A stretch of DNA of 64,000 nt from Rhodopseudomonas palustris (lineage in GTDB: Bacteria; Pseudomonadota; Alphaproteobacteria; Rhizobiales; Xanthobacteraceae): positions 1,178,001-1,242,000 of the forward strand of contig NZ_CP058907.1 in assembly GCF_013415845.1 (NCBI RefSeq), read 5' to 3'. Both the position numbers and the translations under genes were made by a program. Positions 24,852 through 32,324 of the stretch are shown in pieces (positions within the stretch are counted from its first letter, which is position 1; each line of letters opens with the position of its first letter). The notes under the pieces were generated by a model. That model was given only the letters and a program-made list of their open reading frames with translations, was not told where the DNA came from and did not search any database.

Positions 24852-24880
24852 TTCAAGCTGACAATCCAGCAGGGAGAGTG

Positions 24881-25300
24881 ATGATGCGTTTCATGATGCT
24901 GATGATCCCGAAGGGATACGAGGCGGCGAAGCCCGGGGTGATACCGGAAGCCGATGCCGTCGCGGCGATGATGAAATACAACGAGGCGCTGCAGCAATCC
25001 GGTGTCCTGATTACTTGCGACGGCTTGCATCCGCCGTCGATGGGCGCGCGCGTCAGCTTCGACACCGGCAAGCCGGTGGTTACCGATGGACCGTTCGCCG
25101 AAGTCAAGGAAGTGCTCGGCGGCTATTGGATGATCGAGGTGGCCTCGCGCGAGGAGGCGATCGCCTGGGCGACGCGCTGCCCCGCCGGGCCGAACGAGAT
25201 CATCGAAATCCGCCAGGTGCAGGAGATGGCCGACTTTCCGGCCGAGATGCAGAGCGAACTGGCCGGCTTCGAGGCCATGCAGGCGGCCGGACGGCGCTGA
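24881..25300 (+). CDS. second DGPF/YCII-related protein
   Basis: A 139-aa protein with the DGPF core TDGPFAEVKEVLGGYWMIEV at about residue 70. The N-terminal MMRFMMLMIPKGYEAAKPG is typical of the longer YCII-like DGPF proteins linked to sigma-70 family regulators. Start ATG 24881 (a second ATG follows at once), with AGGGAGAG upstream. It differs clearly from the first DGPF protein (21516), so it is not a recent duplicate. No sigma gene is directly adjacent. Confidence 0.85.
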   Translation: MMRFMMLMIPKGYEAAKPGVIPEADAVAAMMKYNEALQQSGVLITCDGLHPPSMGARVSFDTGKPVVTDGPFAEVKEVLGGYWMIEVASREEAIAWATRCPAGPNEIIEIRQVQEMADFPAEMQSELAGFEAMQAAGRR

Positions 25301-25408
25301 CCAGCACTCCGCAGCCTGCGTCGGGGCGCTTGATCCTCCGCCATGGTCTGGGGTGTTCCGCCAGTGGGCGCCCTGACGCTGCCTGCCGGCAATTGGGTTC
25401 GTGACCTT

Positions 25409-25427
25409 TACATCGCCCTCATGTAAG
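25409..25427. promoter_or_regulatory. candidate operator of the second TetR gene
   Basis: TTACAT, seven-base spacer, ATGTAA form an inverted repeat ending eleven bases before the TetR ATG at 25438. The hexamers and the 6-7-6 spacing recur, in opposite order, in the palindrome at 26235-26253. Confidence 0.6.
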
Positions 25428-25437
25428 ACCCCTTCAC

Positions 25438-26142
25438 ATGAGCTGGCGCAAGGAACAGGGCCGCGCCGAGCGCGGCTACCATCACGGCAATCTCAAGGAA
25501 GCGCTGCTGCAGGCAGCGCTTGGGCTGATCGCGGAGAAGGGCCCCGGCGGCTTCACCTTCGCCGACGCCGCGCGGATGGCCGGCGTCAGCCCGGCTGCGC
25601 CGTATCGCCATTTCCGCGATCGCGACGAGCTGCTGTCCAACATCGCCCAGCGCGGCTTCGAACTGTTCGAACAGGTGCTGACGAAAGCCTGGGACGACGG
25701 CCGTCCCGACACCGTCACCGCGTTCATGCGGGTCGGGCGGGCCTATCTGGCGTTCGCCCGGAGCGAGCCGGCGTACTATTCGGCGATGTTCGAATCCGGT
25801 GTTCCAATCGACGTTAATCCGATGCTTCTGACCGCTTCGGAACGCGCCTTCAACGTGATCCGCGCCGCTGCCGAGCGTCTGGCGGCGTTGACACCGCCCG
25901 GCGTGACCCGGCCGCCGGCGCTTATGATGGCGTTGCACATCTGGTCGATGTCGCACGGCATAGCCTCGCTGTTCGGCCGCGGCGATGCCGCGCGGCGCAA
26001 ACTGCCGATGGCGCCCGAGGAGCTGCTGGAGGCCAGCGTGTTGATCTACCTGCGGGGTCTCGGGTTCTCGACCGACTCTGCGTCGGCGGCCGAAAAGCCT
26101 GCAGAACCAAAGCGATCCGGCCCCTGGGGCCCGGCTGCTTGA
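25438..26142 (+). CDS. TetR-family transcription regulator
   Basis: A 234-aa regulator. The basic N-terminal YHHGNLKEALLQAAL leads into a helix-turn-helix at about residues 37-66 (FTFADAARMAGVSPAAPYRHF, with the closing RDRDELL). The C-terminal domain has the WHG-like block MMALHIWSMSHGIASLFG, common in TetR members that respond to fatty acids or drugs. It ends in a short low-complexity tail. It lies between two palindromes that share ATGTAA half-sites and probably controls itself and the DUF2852 gene. Confidence 0.85.
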   Translation: MSWRKEQGRAERGYHHGNLKEALLQAALGLIAEKGPGGFTFADAARMAGVSPAAPYRHFRDRDELLSNIAQRGFELFEQVLTKAWDDGRPDTVTAFMRVGRAYLAFARSEPAYYSAMFESGVPIDVNPMLLTASERAFNVIRAAAERLAALTPPGVTRPPALMMALHIWSMSHGIASLFGRGDAARRKLPMAPEELLEASVLIYLRGLGFSTDSASAAEKPAEPKRSGPWGPAA

Positions 26143-26207
26143 TCGCCCCGCTCACCGCAAGGTGAGCCCTGCGGCGAAAAATCCCCCAAACCTCGGACCG
26201 GTCTTTC

Positions 26208-26236
26208 TTGACAAACCAATAGAACCGCCCAAGTAT
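26208..26236 (+). promoter_or_regulatory. sigma-70-like promoter of the DUF2852 gene
   Basis: TTGACA (26208-26213), then AAGTAT after a 17-base spacer (26231-26236). The consensus -35 is exact and the -10 is moderate. The -10 overlaps the left arm of the palindrome at 26235-26253, so a bound repressor would block polymerase. Confidence 0.55.
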
Positions 26237-26253
26237 GTAAATGTTATTTACAT
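26235..26253. promoter_or_regulatory. perfect 19-bp palindrome, candidate operator
   Basis: ATGTAAAT, GTT, ATTTACAT: both arms match without error. It overlaps the -10 region of the promoter at 26208 and lies 31 bases before the start of the DUF2852 gene. It is the most AT-rich spot for several kilobases. Confidence 0.7.
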
Positions 26254-26284
26254 TCACAACGGCATCGAGCCGATGGAGAAGCAA

Positions 26285-26752
26285 ATGGCCAACGCCGCTG
26301 ACTACGAACGATGGGGTCCCGCCGGGGCGCGCTACCAGCCCGCGCTACGGTCGTCCTGGAGTCCGGGCTGGATCCTTCTGACGGTGGCCGGCTTCATCGT
26401 CTGGTGGCCGATTGGCCTTGCACTTCTCTTCTACACACTCTGGAGCAGAAACATGGGTTGCTGGGATCGCGATCGCTTCGCGGGCAAGATGGAGCGGATG
26501 CAGTGGAAGATGGAGCGGATGCGCAACCGCATGGATCGCGGCGGCTTCGGCTTCGGCCCGCCGACGAGCGGCAACCGCGCGTTCGATGAATATCGGATGG
26601 AGACGCTGCGCCGGCTCGAAGAAGAGCAGGTCCAGTTCAAGGAATTCCTCGACCGCCTGCGCCACGCCAAGGACAAGGAAGAGTTCGACGCGTTCATGGC
26701 GCAGCACCGGACCAAGCCGAATCCGTCGCCCGACAATTCGGCGCAGGGCTGA
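26285..26752 (+). CDS. DUF2852 membrane protein
   Basis: A 155-aa protein. The start at ATG 26285 is preferred because GGAG sits six bases upstream; ATG 26273 is an alternative that adds four residues. One hydrophobic segment (WILLTVAGFIVWWPIGLALLF) near residue 40 matches the DUF2852 signature. It is followed by a long charged helix rich in Met, Arg and Glu (KMERMQWKMERMRNRM and the FDEYRMETLRRLEEEQVQF region), which reads as a coiled coil in the cytoplasm. Function unknown. It is probably TetR-controlled through the palindrome in its promoter. Confidence 0.85.
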   Translation: MANAADYERWGPAGARYQPALRSSWSPGWILLTVAGFIVWWPIGLALLFYTLWSRNMGCWDRDRFAGKMERMQWKMERMRNRMDRGGFGFGPPTSGNRAFDEYRMETLRRLEEEQVQFKEFLDRLRHAKDKEEFDAFMAQHRTKPNPSPDNSAQG

Positions 26753-26787
26753 TCAGCGCCCTGATCTGACCCTCCAGCGCCAACCCG

Positions 26788-26825
26788 CCGCCCGCCTGAG
26801 CCCCCAGGCGGGCGGCTTCTTTTTT
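26788..26825 (+). terminator. rho-independent terminator after the DUF2852 gene
   Basis: CCGCCCGCCTG (26788-26798) pairs with CAGGCGGGCGG (26805-26815) to give an 11-bp stem, followed by CTTCTTTTTT. This is the best terminator in the window. Confidence 0.9.
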
Positions 26826-26847
26826 GTCGCGCTTTTGCTCGCGGCAA

Positions 26848-26874
26848 TGTCACATCGCGCGGCGCTGTCTCGTC
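26848..26874 (+). promoter_or_regulatory. ECF41 promoter
   Basis: TGTCACA (26848-26854), 16-base spacer, CGTC (26871-26874), 28 bases before the start of the decarboxylase-like gene. The sequence and spacing match the published ECF41 target motif, and an ECF41 factor is encoded two positions downstream. Confidence 0.85.
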
Positions 26875-26902
26875 CTATGCTCGTCAACCAAGGGAGACGA
26901 CC

Positions 26903-27370
26903 ATGATACCGCGCCTCAACCCCGCCGCTGCCGCGCCAGACGCCTACAAGGCGATGGTCGCGCTGGAAAAATACATCCAGGGCAGCGGCCTCGAGCCGAG
27001 CTTGATCGAACTGGTCAAGATGCGCGCCTCGCAGATCAACGGCTGCGCATTCTGTCTCGACATGCACAGCAAGGACGCCCGCGCCCGTGGCGAGAGCGAG
27101 CAGCGGCTGTATCTGCTTAATGCCTGGCGGGAATCGCCGCTCTACACCGATCGTGAGCGCGCCGCGCTCGGCTGGACCGAAGCGCTGACACTGGTCGCGC
27201 AAACCCAGGCGCCGGACCAGGACTACGCGGCCGTGAAGTCGCATTTCAGCGACGCCGAACAGGTCAATCTGACGTTGCTGATCGGGGCGATCAACACCTG
27301 GAACAGGATCGCGATCGGCTTCCGGCTGCTGCATCCGACCCCAGCCGTCGCGCATGCCAAGGCCTCCTGA
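26903..27370 (+). CDS. carboxymuconolactone decarboxylase-family protein (ECF41 partner)
   Basis: A 155-aa AhpD-fold protein. The redox motif NGCAFCLDMHSKDARARGE (about residues 47-65) has the C-x-x-C-x-x-x-H pattern, and RLYLLNAWRESPLYTDRERAAL is the conserved helix pair. AAGGGAGACGACC precedes the ATG. Members of this family are the commonest partner of ECF41 sigma factors, and the ECF41 promoter lies directly upstream. A thiol-peroxidase or decarboxylase activity is possible but not shown. Confidence 0.88.
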   Translation: MIPRLNPAAAAPDAYKAMVALEKYIQGSGLEPSLIELVKMRASQINGCAFCLDMHSKDARARGESEQRLYLLNAWRESPLYTDRERAALGWTEALTLVAQTQAPDQDYAAVKSHFSDAEQVNLTLLIGAINTWNRIAIGFRLLHPTPAVAHAKAS

Positions 27371-27377
27371 TCCAGCT

Positions 27378-28259
27378 ATGTCCGACGATGCCGCAGCGAG
27401 CTTCGCGCCGCTGCGGCCGCGGCTGTTGCGCGTCGCCTATCGGATGCTGGGCTCGATCAGCGAAGCCGAAGACGTCGTGCAGGACGCTTACTTGCGCTGG
27501 CACCGCAGCGATCGTCGCGACGTTCGCGATCCGGCGGGCTTTCTCACGCGCACCGTCACGCGCCTGTGCCTCGACGTGCTGAAGTCCGCTCGGCAGCAGC
27601 GCGAGACCTATGTGGGGCCGTGGCTGCCGGAGCCGATCATTGCCCCGGAGCTTGAGCCTGATGGCGATGACATCACCCTCACTTTGATGCTGGCGCTCGA
27701 GCGGCTGTCGCCACTGGAGCGGGCCGCATTCTTGCTCCACGACGTGTTCGGTGTCGGCTTCGATGAGATCGGAACGACGCTCGGACGTGATGCGGCCGCC
27801 TGCCGCCAGCTTGCGGCGCGAGCCCGGGCGCATGTCCGTGCTGAGCGGCCGCGCTTTCCGGTCTCGGCAGAGCAGGGGCAGGCGATCGCCGCGGCGTTCT
27901 TCCAGGCTTCGCGGAGCGGCGATCTCGCCGCGCTGACGTCGCTGCTCGCGAACGAGGTCGTCTTTGTCAGCGATGGCGGTGGCAAACGGCCGGCAGCGAT
28001 CAACCCGGTGCATGGCAGCGATCGGGTGACACGCCTGCTTGTCGGCATCGCGCGTAAGGCGCCGCCGGGGGCGAGTTCGCTGCTTGCGGTTCAGCTGATT
28101 GACGGCCTGCCGGGCTTCGTCTCGCGCGAGCCGGACGGGCTGATCCAGACCACAGCGCTCGAAATGACGGATGGTCGGATCGTCGCGATCTATGTGGTCC
28201 GGAACCCTGACAAGCTTCGGCATCTGATCCCCGTGCAGCCCTCCGCCGGTCTGCACTGA
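27378..28259 (+). CDS. ECF41-type sigma factor with SnoaL-like C-terminus
   Basis: About 293 aa. Sigma-2 (LLRVAYRMLGSISEAEDVVQDAY and the LTRTVTRLCLDVL block) and sigma-4 (LSPLERAAFLLHDVFGVGFDE) are followed by a SnoaL-like NTF2 domain. Three signatures of the ECF41 group are present: WLPEP in the linker, DGGGK in the C-terminal domain and NPDKL near the end. The fused C-terminal domain replaces an anti-sigma factor. ATG 27378 is used, eight bases after the partner gene; an ATG at 27354 overlapping it is an alternative. Confidence 0.92.
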   Translation: MSDDAAASFAPLRPRLLRVAYRMLGSISEAEDVVQDAYLRWHRSDRRDVRDPAGFLTRTVTRLCLDVLKSARQQRETYVGPWLPEPIIAPELEPDGDDITLTLMLALERLSPLERAAFLLHDVFGVGFDEIGTTLGRDAAACRQLAARARAHVRAERPRFPVSAEQGQAIAAAFFQASRSGDLAALTSLLANEVVFVSDGGGKRPAAINPVHGSDRVTRLLVGIARKAPPGASSLLAVQLIDGLPGFVSREPDGLIQTTALEMTDGRIVAIYVVRNPDKLRHLIPVQPSAGLH

Positions 28260-28565
28260 GCGCATCCGGCCGTCCCACTACGGCCCGCCGGCAGCCGTCC
28301 GGCTCCCGATCACTGGTATTTTCCCTGTTATAGTAACCCCTTATTAACCCTGATGAGGGTTTGGTGAGGAACGTCAAAATGCGGCATCAGCCCTTGTTTT
28401 GACACGTTGACAGGGGATTGAGGGGCCGGCTTCGGACAGGCCATCCCCTGCGACAACTGAAGGCTCCCACGGTGGCGCTTGGGCCAGATCGCGGCGCGTG
28501 GCCGCGGGGAGCCGGAGCCTTTGGCGGAATCGGCCGATGCCGAAACGTGTGAGAGGATTGCGACG
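28260..28565 (+). promoter_or_regulatory. upstream region of tolQ (no gene)
   Basis: This holds no convincing reading frame. A TATAGT (-10-like) at 28329 in an AT-rich patch is the best promoter hint; the -35 is not clear. A second AT-rich patch with TTGACA at about 28410 follows. The long leader ends in AGAGGA ahead of the tolQ ATG. Confidence 0.4.
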
Positions 28566-29276
28566 ATGAACCCGGCCGACGTGACACAGCTTGCTCCGGC
28601 GGTCTCCACGGACGTGTCGCTGCTGTCGTTGTTCTGGCACGCCCACTGGGTCGTGAAGTCGATCATGCTCGGGCTGCTCGGCTGCTCGGTCTGGGTCTGG
28701 GCCATCGCGATCGACAAACTGCTGCTATTCTCCCGCACCAAGCGCGCAATGGATCGCTTCGAACAGGCGTTCTGGTCCGGCGAGTCGATCGACGAGCTGT
28801 ACCGCGCACTGTCGGCGAAGCCGACGCATTCGATGGCCGCGTGTTTCGTCGCCGCGATGCGCGAGTGGAAGCGCTCGTTCGAAAGCCATTCGCGCTCGTT
28901 CGCCGGCCTGCAGATGCGGATCGAGAAGGTGATGAACGTCTCGATCGCCCGCGAGGTCGAACGGCTGGAGCGCCGCCTGCTGGTGCTGGCGACCGTCGGC
29001 TCGGCCGGCCCGTTCGTCGGTCTGTTCGGCACGGTCTGGGGCATCATGTCGAGCTTCCAGTCGATTGCCGCGTCGAAGAACACTTCGCTGGCTGTGGTCG
29101 CGCCCGGTATCGCCGAGGCGCTGTTCGCCACCGCGATCGGCCTGATCGCCGCAATTCCGGCGACAATTTTCTACAATAAGTTCACGTCGGAAGTGAACCG
29201 GCAGACGCAGCGGCTGGAAGGCTTCGCCGACGAGTTCTCGGCGATCCTGTCGCGGCAGATCGACGAGCGCACGTGA
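28566..29276 (+). CDS. tolQ: TolQ, proton-channel subunit of the Tol-Pal system
   Basis: A 236-aa inner-membrane protein that forms, with TolR, the proton-driven motor of the Tol-Pal complex used in outer-membrane constriction at division. It is a MotA/TolQ/ExbB-type protein. The first helix is at about residues 28-50 (SIMLGLLGCSVWVWAIAIDK). The second and third helices are at about 138-160 and 175-195 (VGSAGPFVGLFGTVWGIM and APGIAEALFATAIGLIAAIP), which contain the channel-lining residues. The start at ATG 28566 has AGAGGA upstream. tolR follows 34 bases on. Confidence 0.95.
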   Translation: MNPADVTQLAPAVSTDVSLLSLFWHAHWVVKSIMLGLLGCSVWVWAIAIDKLLLFSRTKRAMDRFEQAFWSGESIDELYRALSAKPTHSMAACFVAAMREWKRSFESHSRSFAGLQMRIEKVMNVSIAREVERLERRLLVLATVGSAGPFVGLFGTVWGIMSSFQSIAASKNTSLAVVAPGIAEALFATAIGLIAAIPATIFYNKFTSEVNRQTQRLEGFADEFSAILSRQIDERT

Positions 29277-29310
29277 ACGGAGGCCAGGTGAGCACAGCGG
29301 GCATTCGATC

Positions 29311-29781
29311 ATGGGAATGAACGTAGCCACTGGCGGCGGAGGCGGCCGGCGTCGCGGCGGGCGACGCCCGGTGATGGCGGAGATCAACGTCACCCCGATG
29401 GTCGACGTGATGCTGGTGCTGCTGATCATCTTCATGGTCGCGGCGCCGCTACTCACCACCTCGATCGATATCGATCTGCCGGTCGCCCGTGGCGGCAATC
29501 AGATCCAGTCGAACTCGCCGCCGCTGACCCTGTCGGTCAAGCGCACCGGCGGCACCTGTAACTCGCAGGTCGAGCTGTATCTCGGTGATAGCCCGATCGC
29601 GGCATCCGAGCTTGAAGCCAAGATGAAGGCGATCCGCGAGACCCGGTCGGAGACCGACAACGTGGTGTATCTCCGGGGCGACAAGGACGTCTGCTATACG
29701 GACATGATGAAGCTGCTTGGCAACATCCGGACCGCGGGCTTCAAGGCCAACATCGTCATCGTTCCCGAACAGGGGAGTTGA
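29311..29781 (+). CDS. tolR: TolR, Tol-Pal motor subunit
   Basis: A 156-aa ExbD/TolR protein. It has a Gly/Arg-rich cytoplasmic N-terminus, the single helix at about residues 25-48 (INVTPMVDVMLVLLIIFMVA) with the proton-carrying Asp in VTPMVD, and a periplasmic domain. ATG 29311 is used; an ATG two codons later is possible. It is part of the tolQRAB run. Confidence 0.94.
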   Translation: MGMNVATGGGGGRRRGGRRPVMAEINVTPMVDVMLVLLIIFMVAAPLLTTSIDIDLPVARGGNQIQSNSPPLTLSVKRTGGTCNSQVELYLGDSPIAASELEAKMKAIRETRSETDNVVYLRGDKDVCYTDMMKLLGNIRTAGFKANIVIVPEQGS

Positions 29782-29829
29782 GCCGGCACCGCCGGCGTCG
29801 GCCGCGAAGGTGGAGCAGGAATTCTGAAG

Positions 29830-30813
29830 GTGAAGATCGACAAGACATGGGCTGCGTCGGTGGCGTTGCACGCTCTCGTGCTCGGCTGGGCCATGCTGTC
29901 TTTCACCTCGAAGGCGTTCGAACTTGAGCCGCAGGATTCGGTCGCGGTCGACACCATCTCCGAAGATCAGCTCGCCAAGGTGATGGCCGGTATGCGCACC
30001 GGCAAGAAGGATAACCCCAAGCCGCTGGTCGAGAAGGTCGCCGAGGCCAAGCCGGTCGACGACACGGTCGGCAAGATCAGCGAGAAGGCGCCGGTGGTCA
30101 CCGACACCTCGCCGCCGCCCCAGCCCAAGCCGAAGCCGGAAGAGAAGCCGGTGGAGAAGAAGCCTGATCCGCCCAAGCCGGTGGTGAAGGAAGAGCCGAA
30201 GAAGGAAGAGCCCAAGAAGGCGGAGAAGAAGCCGGAGCCGGCGAAGGAAGAGGCCAAGGAAGCGGAGAAGAAGCCGGAGCCGAAGGTCGATCCGATCGCT
30301 GAGGCGCTGAAGAAGGAAGAGAAGAAAAAGCCGCCGCCGAAGCCGACCGAAACCGCCGCCAAGCCGCCGGAGCAGACCAAGCCGAAGCCTGAGCGGGTGT
30401 TCGACCAGTCGAAGATCGCGGCGCTGCTCGACAAGCGCGACCCGACCCGCAATGCCGTGGCCGGTGACGTGTTGAACTCGAACGCGGCGCTCGGGTTGTC
30501 GAAGGGCAAGTCCGCGGACAATTCGGCGACCTGGGGCGCGATGTTCCAGTCGCAGGTCGAGCGCTGCTGGAAGAAGCCGTATGGCGGCATCGAAGCGCAG
30601 CGTGCCGAGGCTTCCTTCGTGATCCGCCTGAAGCGCGACGGGACTCTCGAAACTCTGCCGCAGCCGGAAGGCCATCCGGCGACGCCGTATCTGCGCGTGT
30701 ATCAGGAGAGTGCGCTGCGGGCGATCATCGAATGCCAGCCGTATAATCTGCCGGCACAGTTCTTCGACGAATGGAAGTTCTTCGCGCCCGTGTTCACCGA
30801 TCGACGTCCGTAA
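29830..30813 (+). CDS. tolA: TolA, energy-transducing protein of the Tol-Pal system
   Basis: A 327-aa protein that links the TolQR motor to TolB-Pal across the periplasm. Domain I is the N-terminal helix (about residues 8-28, WAASVALHALVLGWAMLSF). Domain II is a long Lys/Glu/Pro-rich stretch (about 75-200, with repeated KPE and KKPEP units). Domain III, the TonB-like C-terminal part (about 205-327), includes VERCWKKPYGG and SFVIRLKRDGTLETLP. The GTG at 29830 is taken as start, with AGGA upstream. It follows tolR after 48 bases. Confidence 0.92.
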   Translation: MKIDKTWAASVALHALVLGWAMLSFTSKAFELEPQDSVAVDTISEDQLAKVMAGMRTGKKDNPKPLVEKVAEAKPVDDTVGKISEKAPVVTDTSPPPQPKPKPEEKPVEKKPDPPKPVVKEEPKKEEPKKAEKKPEPAKEEAKEAEKKPEPKVDPIAEALKKEEKKKPPPKPTETAAKPPEQTKPKPERVFDQSKIAALLDKRDPTRNAVAGDVLNSNAALGLSKGKSADNSATWGAMFQSQVERCWKKPYGGIEAQRAEASFVIRLKRDGTLETLPQPEGHPATPYLRVYQESALRAIIECQPYNLPAQFFDEWKFFAPVFTDRRP

Positions 30814-30885
30814 TGCGAACCTCCGCTCACCATTGCTCGCGCCGCCCGGCGCGGATCACCTGACCGACCCGATGGATTGCCCGCC

Positions 30886-32220
30886 ATGTCGTTTGACCTC
30901 AATCGCCGCCAATTGATGATCTCCGCCGCGACGGCCGCTGGCGCGCTCGCGCTCGGCCCCGCCCGCGATGCCTTCGGTCAAGCCCGGGTGCAGATCACCG
31001 AAGGCAACGTCGCCCCGCTGCCGATCGCGATTCCGAACTTCGTCGCCGGCACGCCGTCGGACGCTGAAGTGGGCACCGGCGTGTCGCAGGTGATCACCAA
31101 CAATTTGAAGCGCTCGGGACTGTTCGCGCCGATCGATCAGGCCGCGTATCTGGAAAAGATCACCAACATCGACGTGCCGCCGCAGTTCAAGAGCTGGGCG
31201 AGCATCAACGCGCAGGCGCTGGTGACCGGGCGGATGACCCGGCAGGGCGACGGCCGCCTCAAGGCCGAATTCCGGCTGTGGGACGTTGCCACCGGCCAGC
31301 AGCTTGCCGGCCAGCAGTATTTCACCTCGCCGGAATATTGGCGGCGCATCGCCCACATCATCTCGGACCAGATCTATGAGCGTCTGACCGGCGAGAAGGG
31401 TTACTTCGACAGCCGCGTGGTGTTCATCGACGAGAGCGGCCCGGCTGACCGGCGCGTCAAGCGGCTGGCGCTGATGGATCAGGATGGCGCCAACGTGCGC
31501 TATCTCACGCGCGGCAGCGATCTGGTGCTGACGCCGCGGTTTTCGCCGACCAACCAGGAAATCACCTACATGGAGTTCGGCCAGGGTGAGCCGCGGGTGT
31601 ATCTGTTCAACGTCGAGACCGGCCAGCGCGAGATCGTCGGCAATTTCCCCGGCATGTCGTTCGCGCCGCGGTTCTCGCCGGATGGCCAGCGCATCATCAT
31701 GAGCTTGCAGCAGGGCGGCAACTCCAACCTGTTCGTGATGGATTTGCGCTCCAAGGCGACGACGCGGCTGACCGACACGCCGGCGATCGACACTTCGCCC
31801 TCCTACGCCCCCGACGGCAGCCGGATCTGCTTCGAAAGCGATCGCGGCGGTAAGCCGCAGATCTACATCATGCCGGCGAGTGGCGGTCAGGCACAGCGGA
31901 TTTCATTCGGCGACGGCAGCTATTCGACCCCGGTGTGGTCGCCGCGCGGCGACTACATCGCCTTCACCAAGCAGGGCGGCGGCCAGTTCGCGATCGGCAT
32001 CATGAAGCCGGACGGTTCTGGCGAACGCATCCTGACGTCCGGGTTCCACAATGAGGGCCCGACCTTCGCGCCCAACGGCCGGGTGTTGATGTTCTTCCGC
32101 GATCCGGGCGGAAACGCCGGCCCATCGCTGTTCACGGTCGACGTTTCGGGCCGCAACGAACTGCGGGTTCCGACCCCCGGTTACGCGTCAGACCCGGCCT
32201 GGTCGCCGCTGCTGTCCTGA
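30886..32220 (+). CDS. tolB: TolB, periplasmic beta-propeller of Tol-Pal
   Basis: A 444-aa protein. The N-terminal domain (about residues 30-160) starts with [19 protein letters not shown], and the rest is a six-bladed propeller with repeated F-S-P-[DT]-G/N blades ([39 protein letters not shown]). The export signal begins [19 protein letters not shown]. It has a twin-arginine motif, so export by Tat instead of Sec is likely, unlike the classic E. coli TolB. ATG 30886 gives this signal. A TTG three codons earlier is in frame but weak. Confidence 0.93.
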   Translation: MSFDLNRRQLMISAATAAGALALGPARDAFGQARVQITEGNVAPLPIAIPNFVAGTPSDAEVGTGVSQVITNNLKRSGLFAPIDQAAYLEKITNIDVPPQFKSWASINAQALVTGRMTRQGDGRLKAEFRLWDVATGQQLAGQQYFTSPEYWRRIAHIISDQIYERLTGEKGYFDSRVVFIDESGPADRRVKRLALMDQDGANVRYLTRGSDLVLTPRFSPTNQEITYMEFGQGEPRVYLFNVETGQREIVGNFPGMSFAPRFSPDGQRIIMSLQQGGNSNLFVMDLRSKATTRLTDTPAIDTSPSYAPDGSRICFESDRGGKPQIYIMPASGGQAQRISFGDGSYSTPVWSPRGDYIAFTKQGGGQFAIGIMKPDGSGERILTSGFHNEGPTFAPNGRVLMFFRDPGGNAGPSLFTVDVSGRNELRVPTPGYASDPAWSPLLS

Positions 32221-32232
32221 CCACTGAGCGTT

Positions 32233-32273
32233 GAACTCACCGTAAGTTCCGAGCAGAGATTTACGGTGAGTTC
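32233..32273. terminator. 13-bp inverted repeat after tolB
   Basis: GAACTCACCGTAA (32233-32245) and TTACGGTGAGTTC (32261-32273) are exact complements, 15 bases apart. There is no U-run, so it may be a rho-assisted terminator or a protein site. It lies between tolB and the GGDEF/EAL gene. Confidence 0.55.
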
Positions 32274-32324
32274 CGCACGTGTCGTCGGTGCCGTTTCGGT
32301 GGACATCGCAATGATCCGCTAAGC

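Noticed and set aside
28360-28405. Very short frame MRHQPLF before tolQ as a leader peptide
   Set aside because: Seven residues with no attenuator hairpin or codon run to support a regulatory leader.
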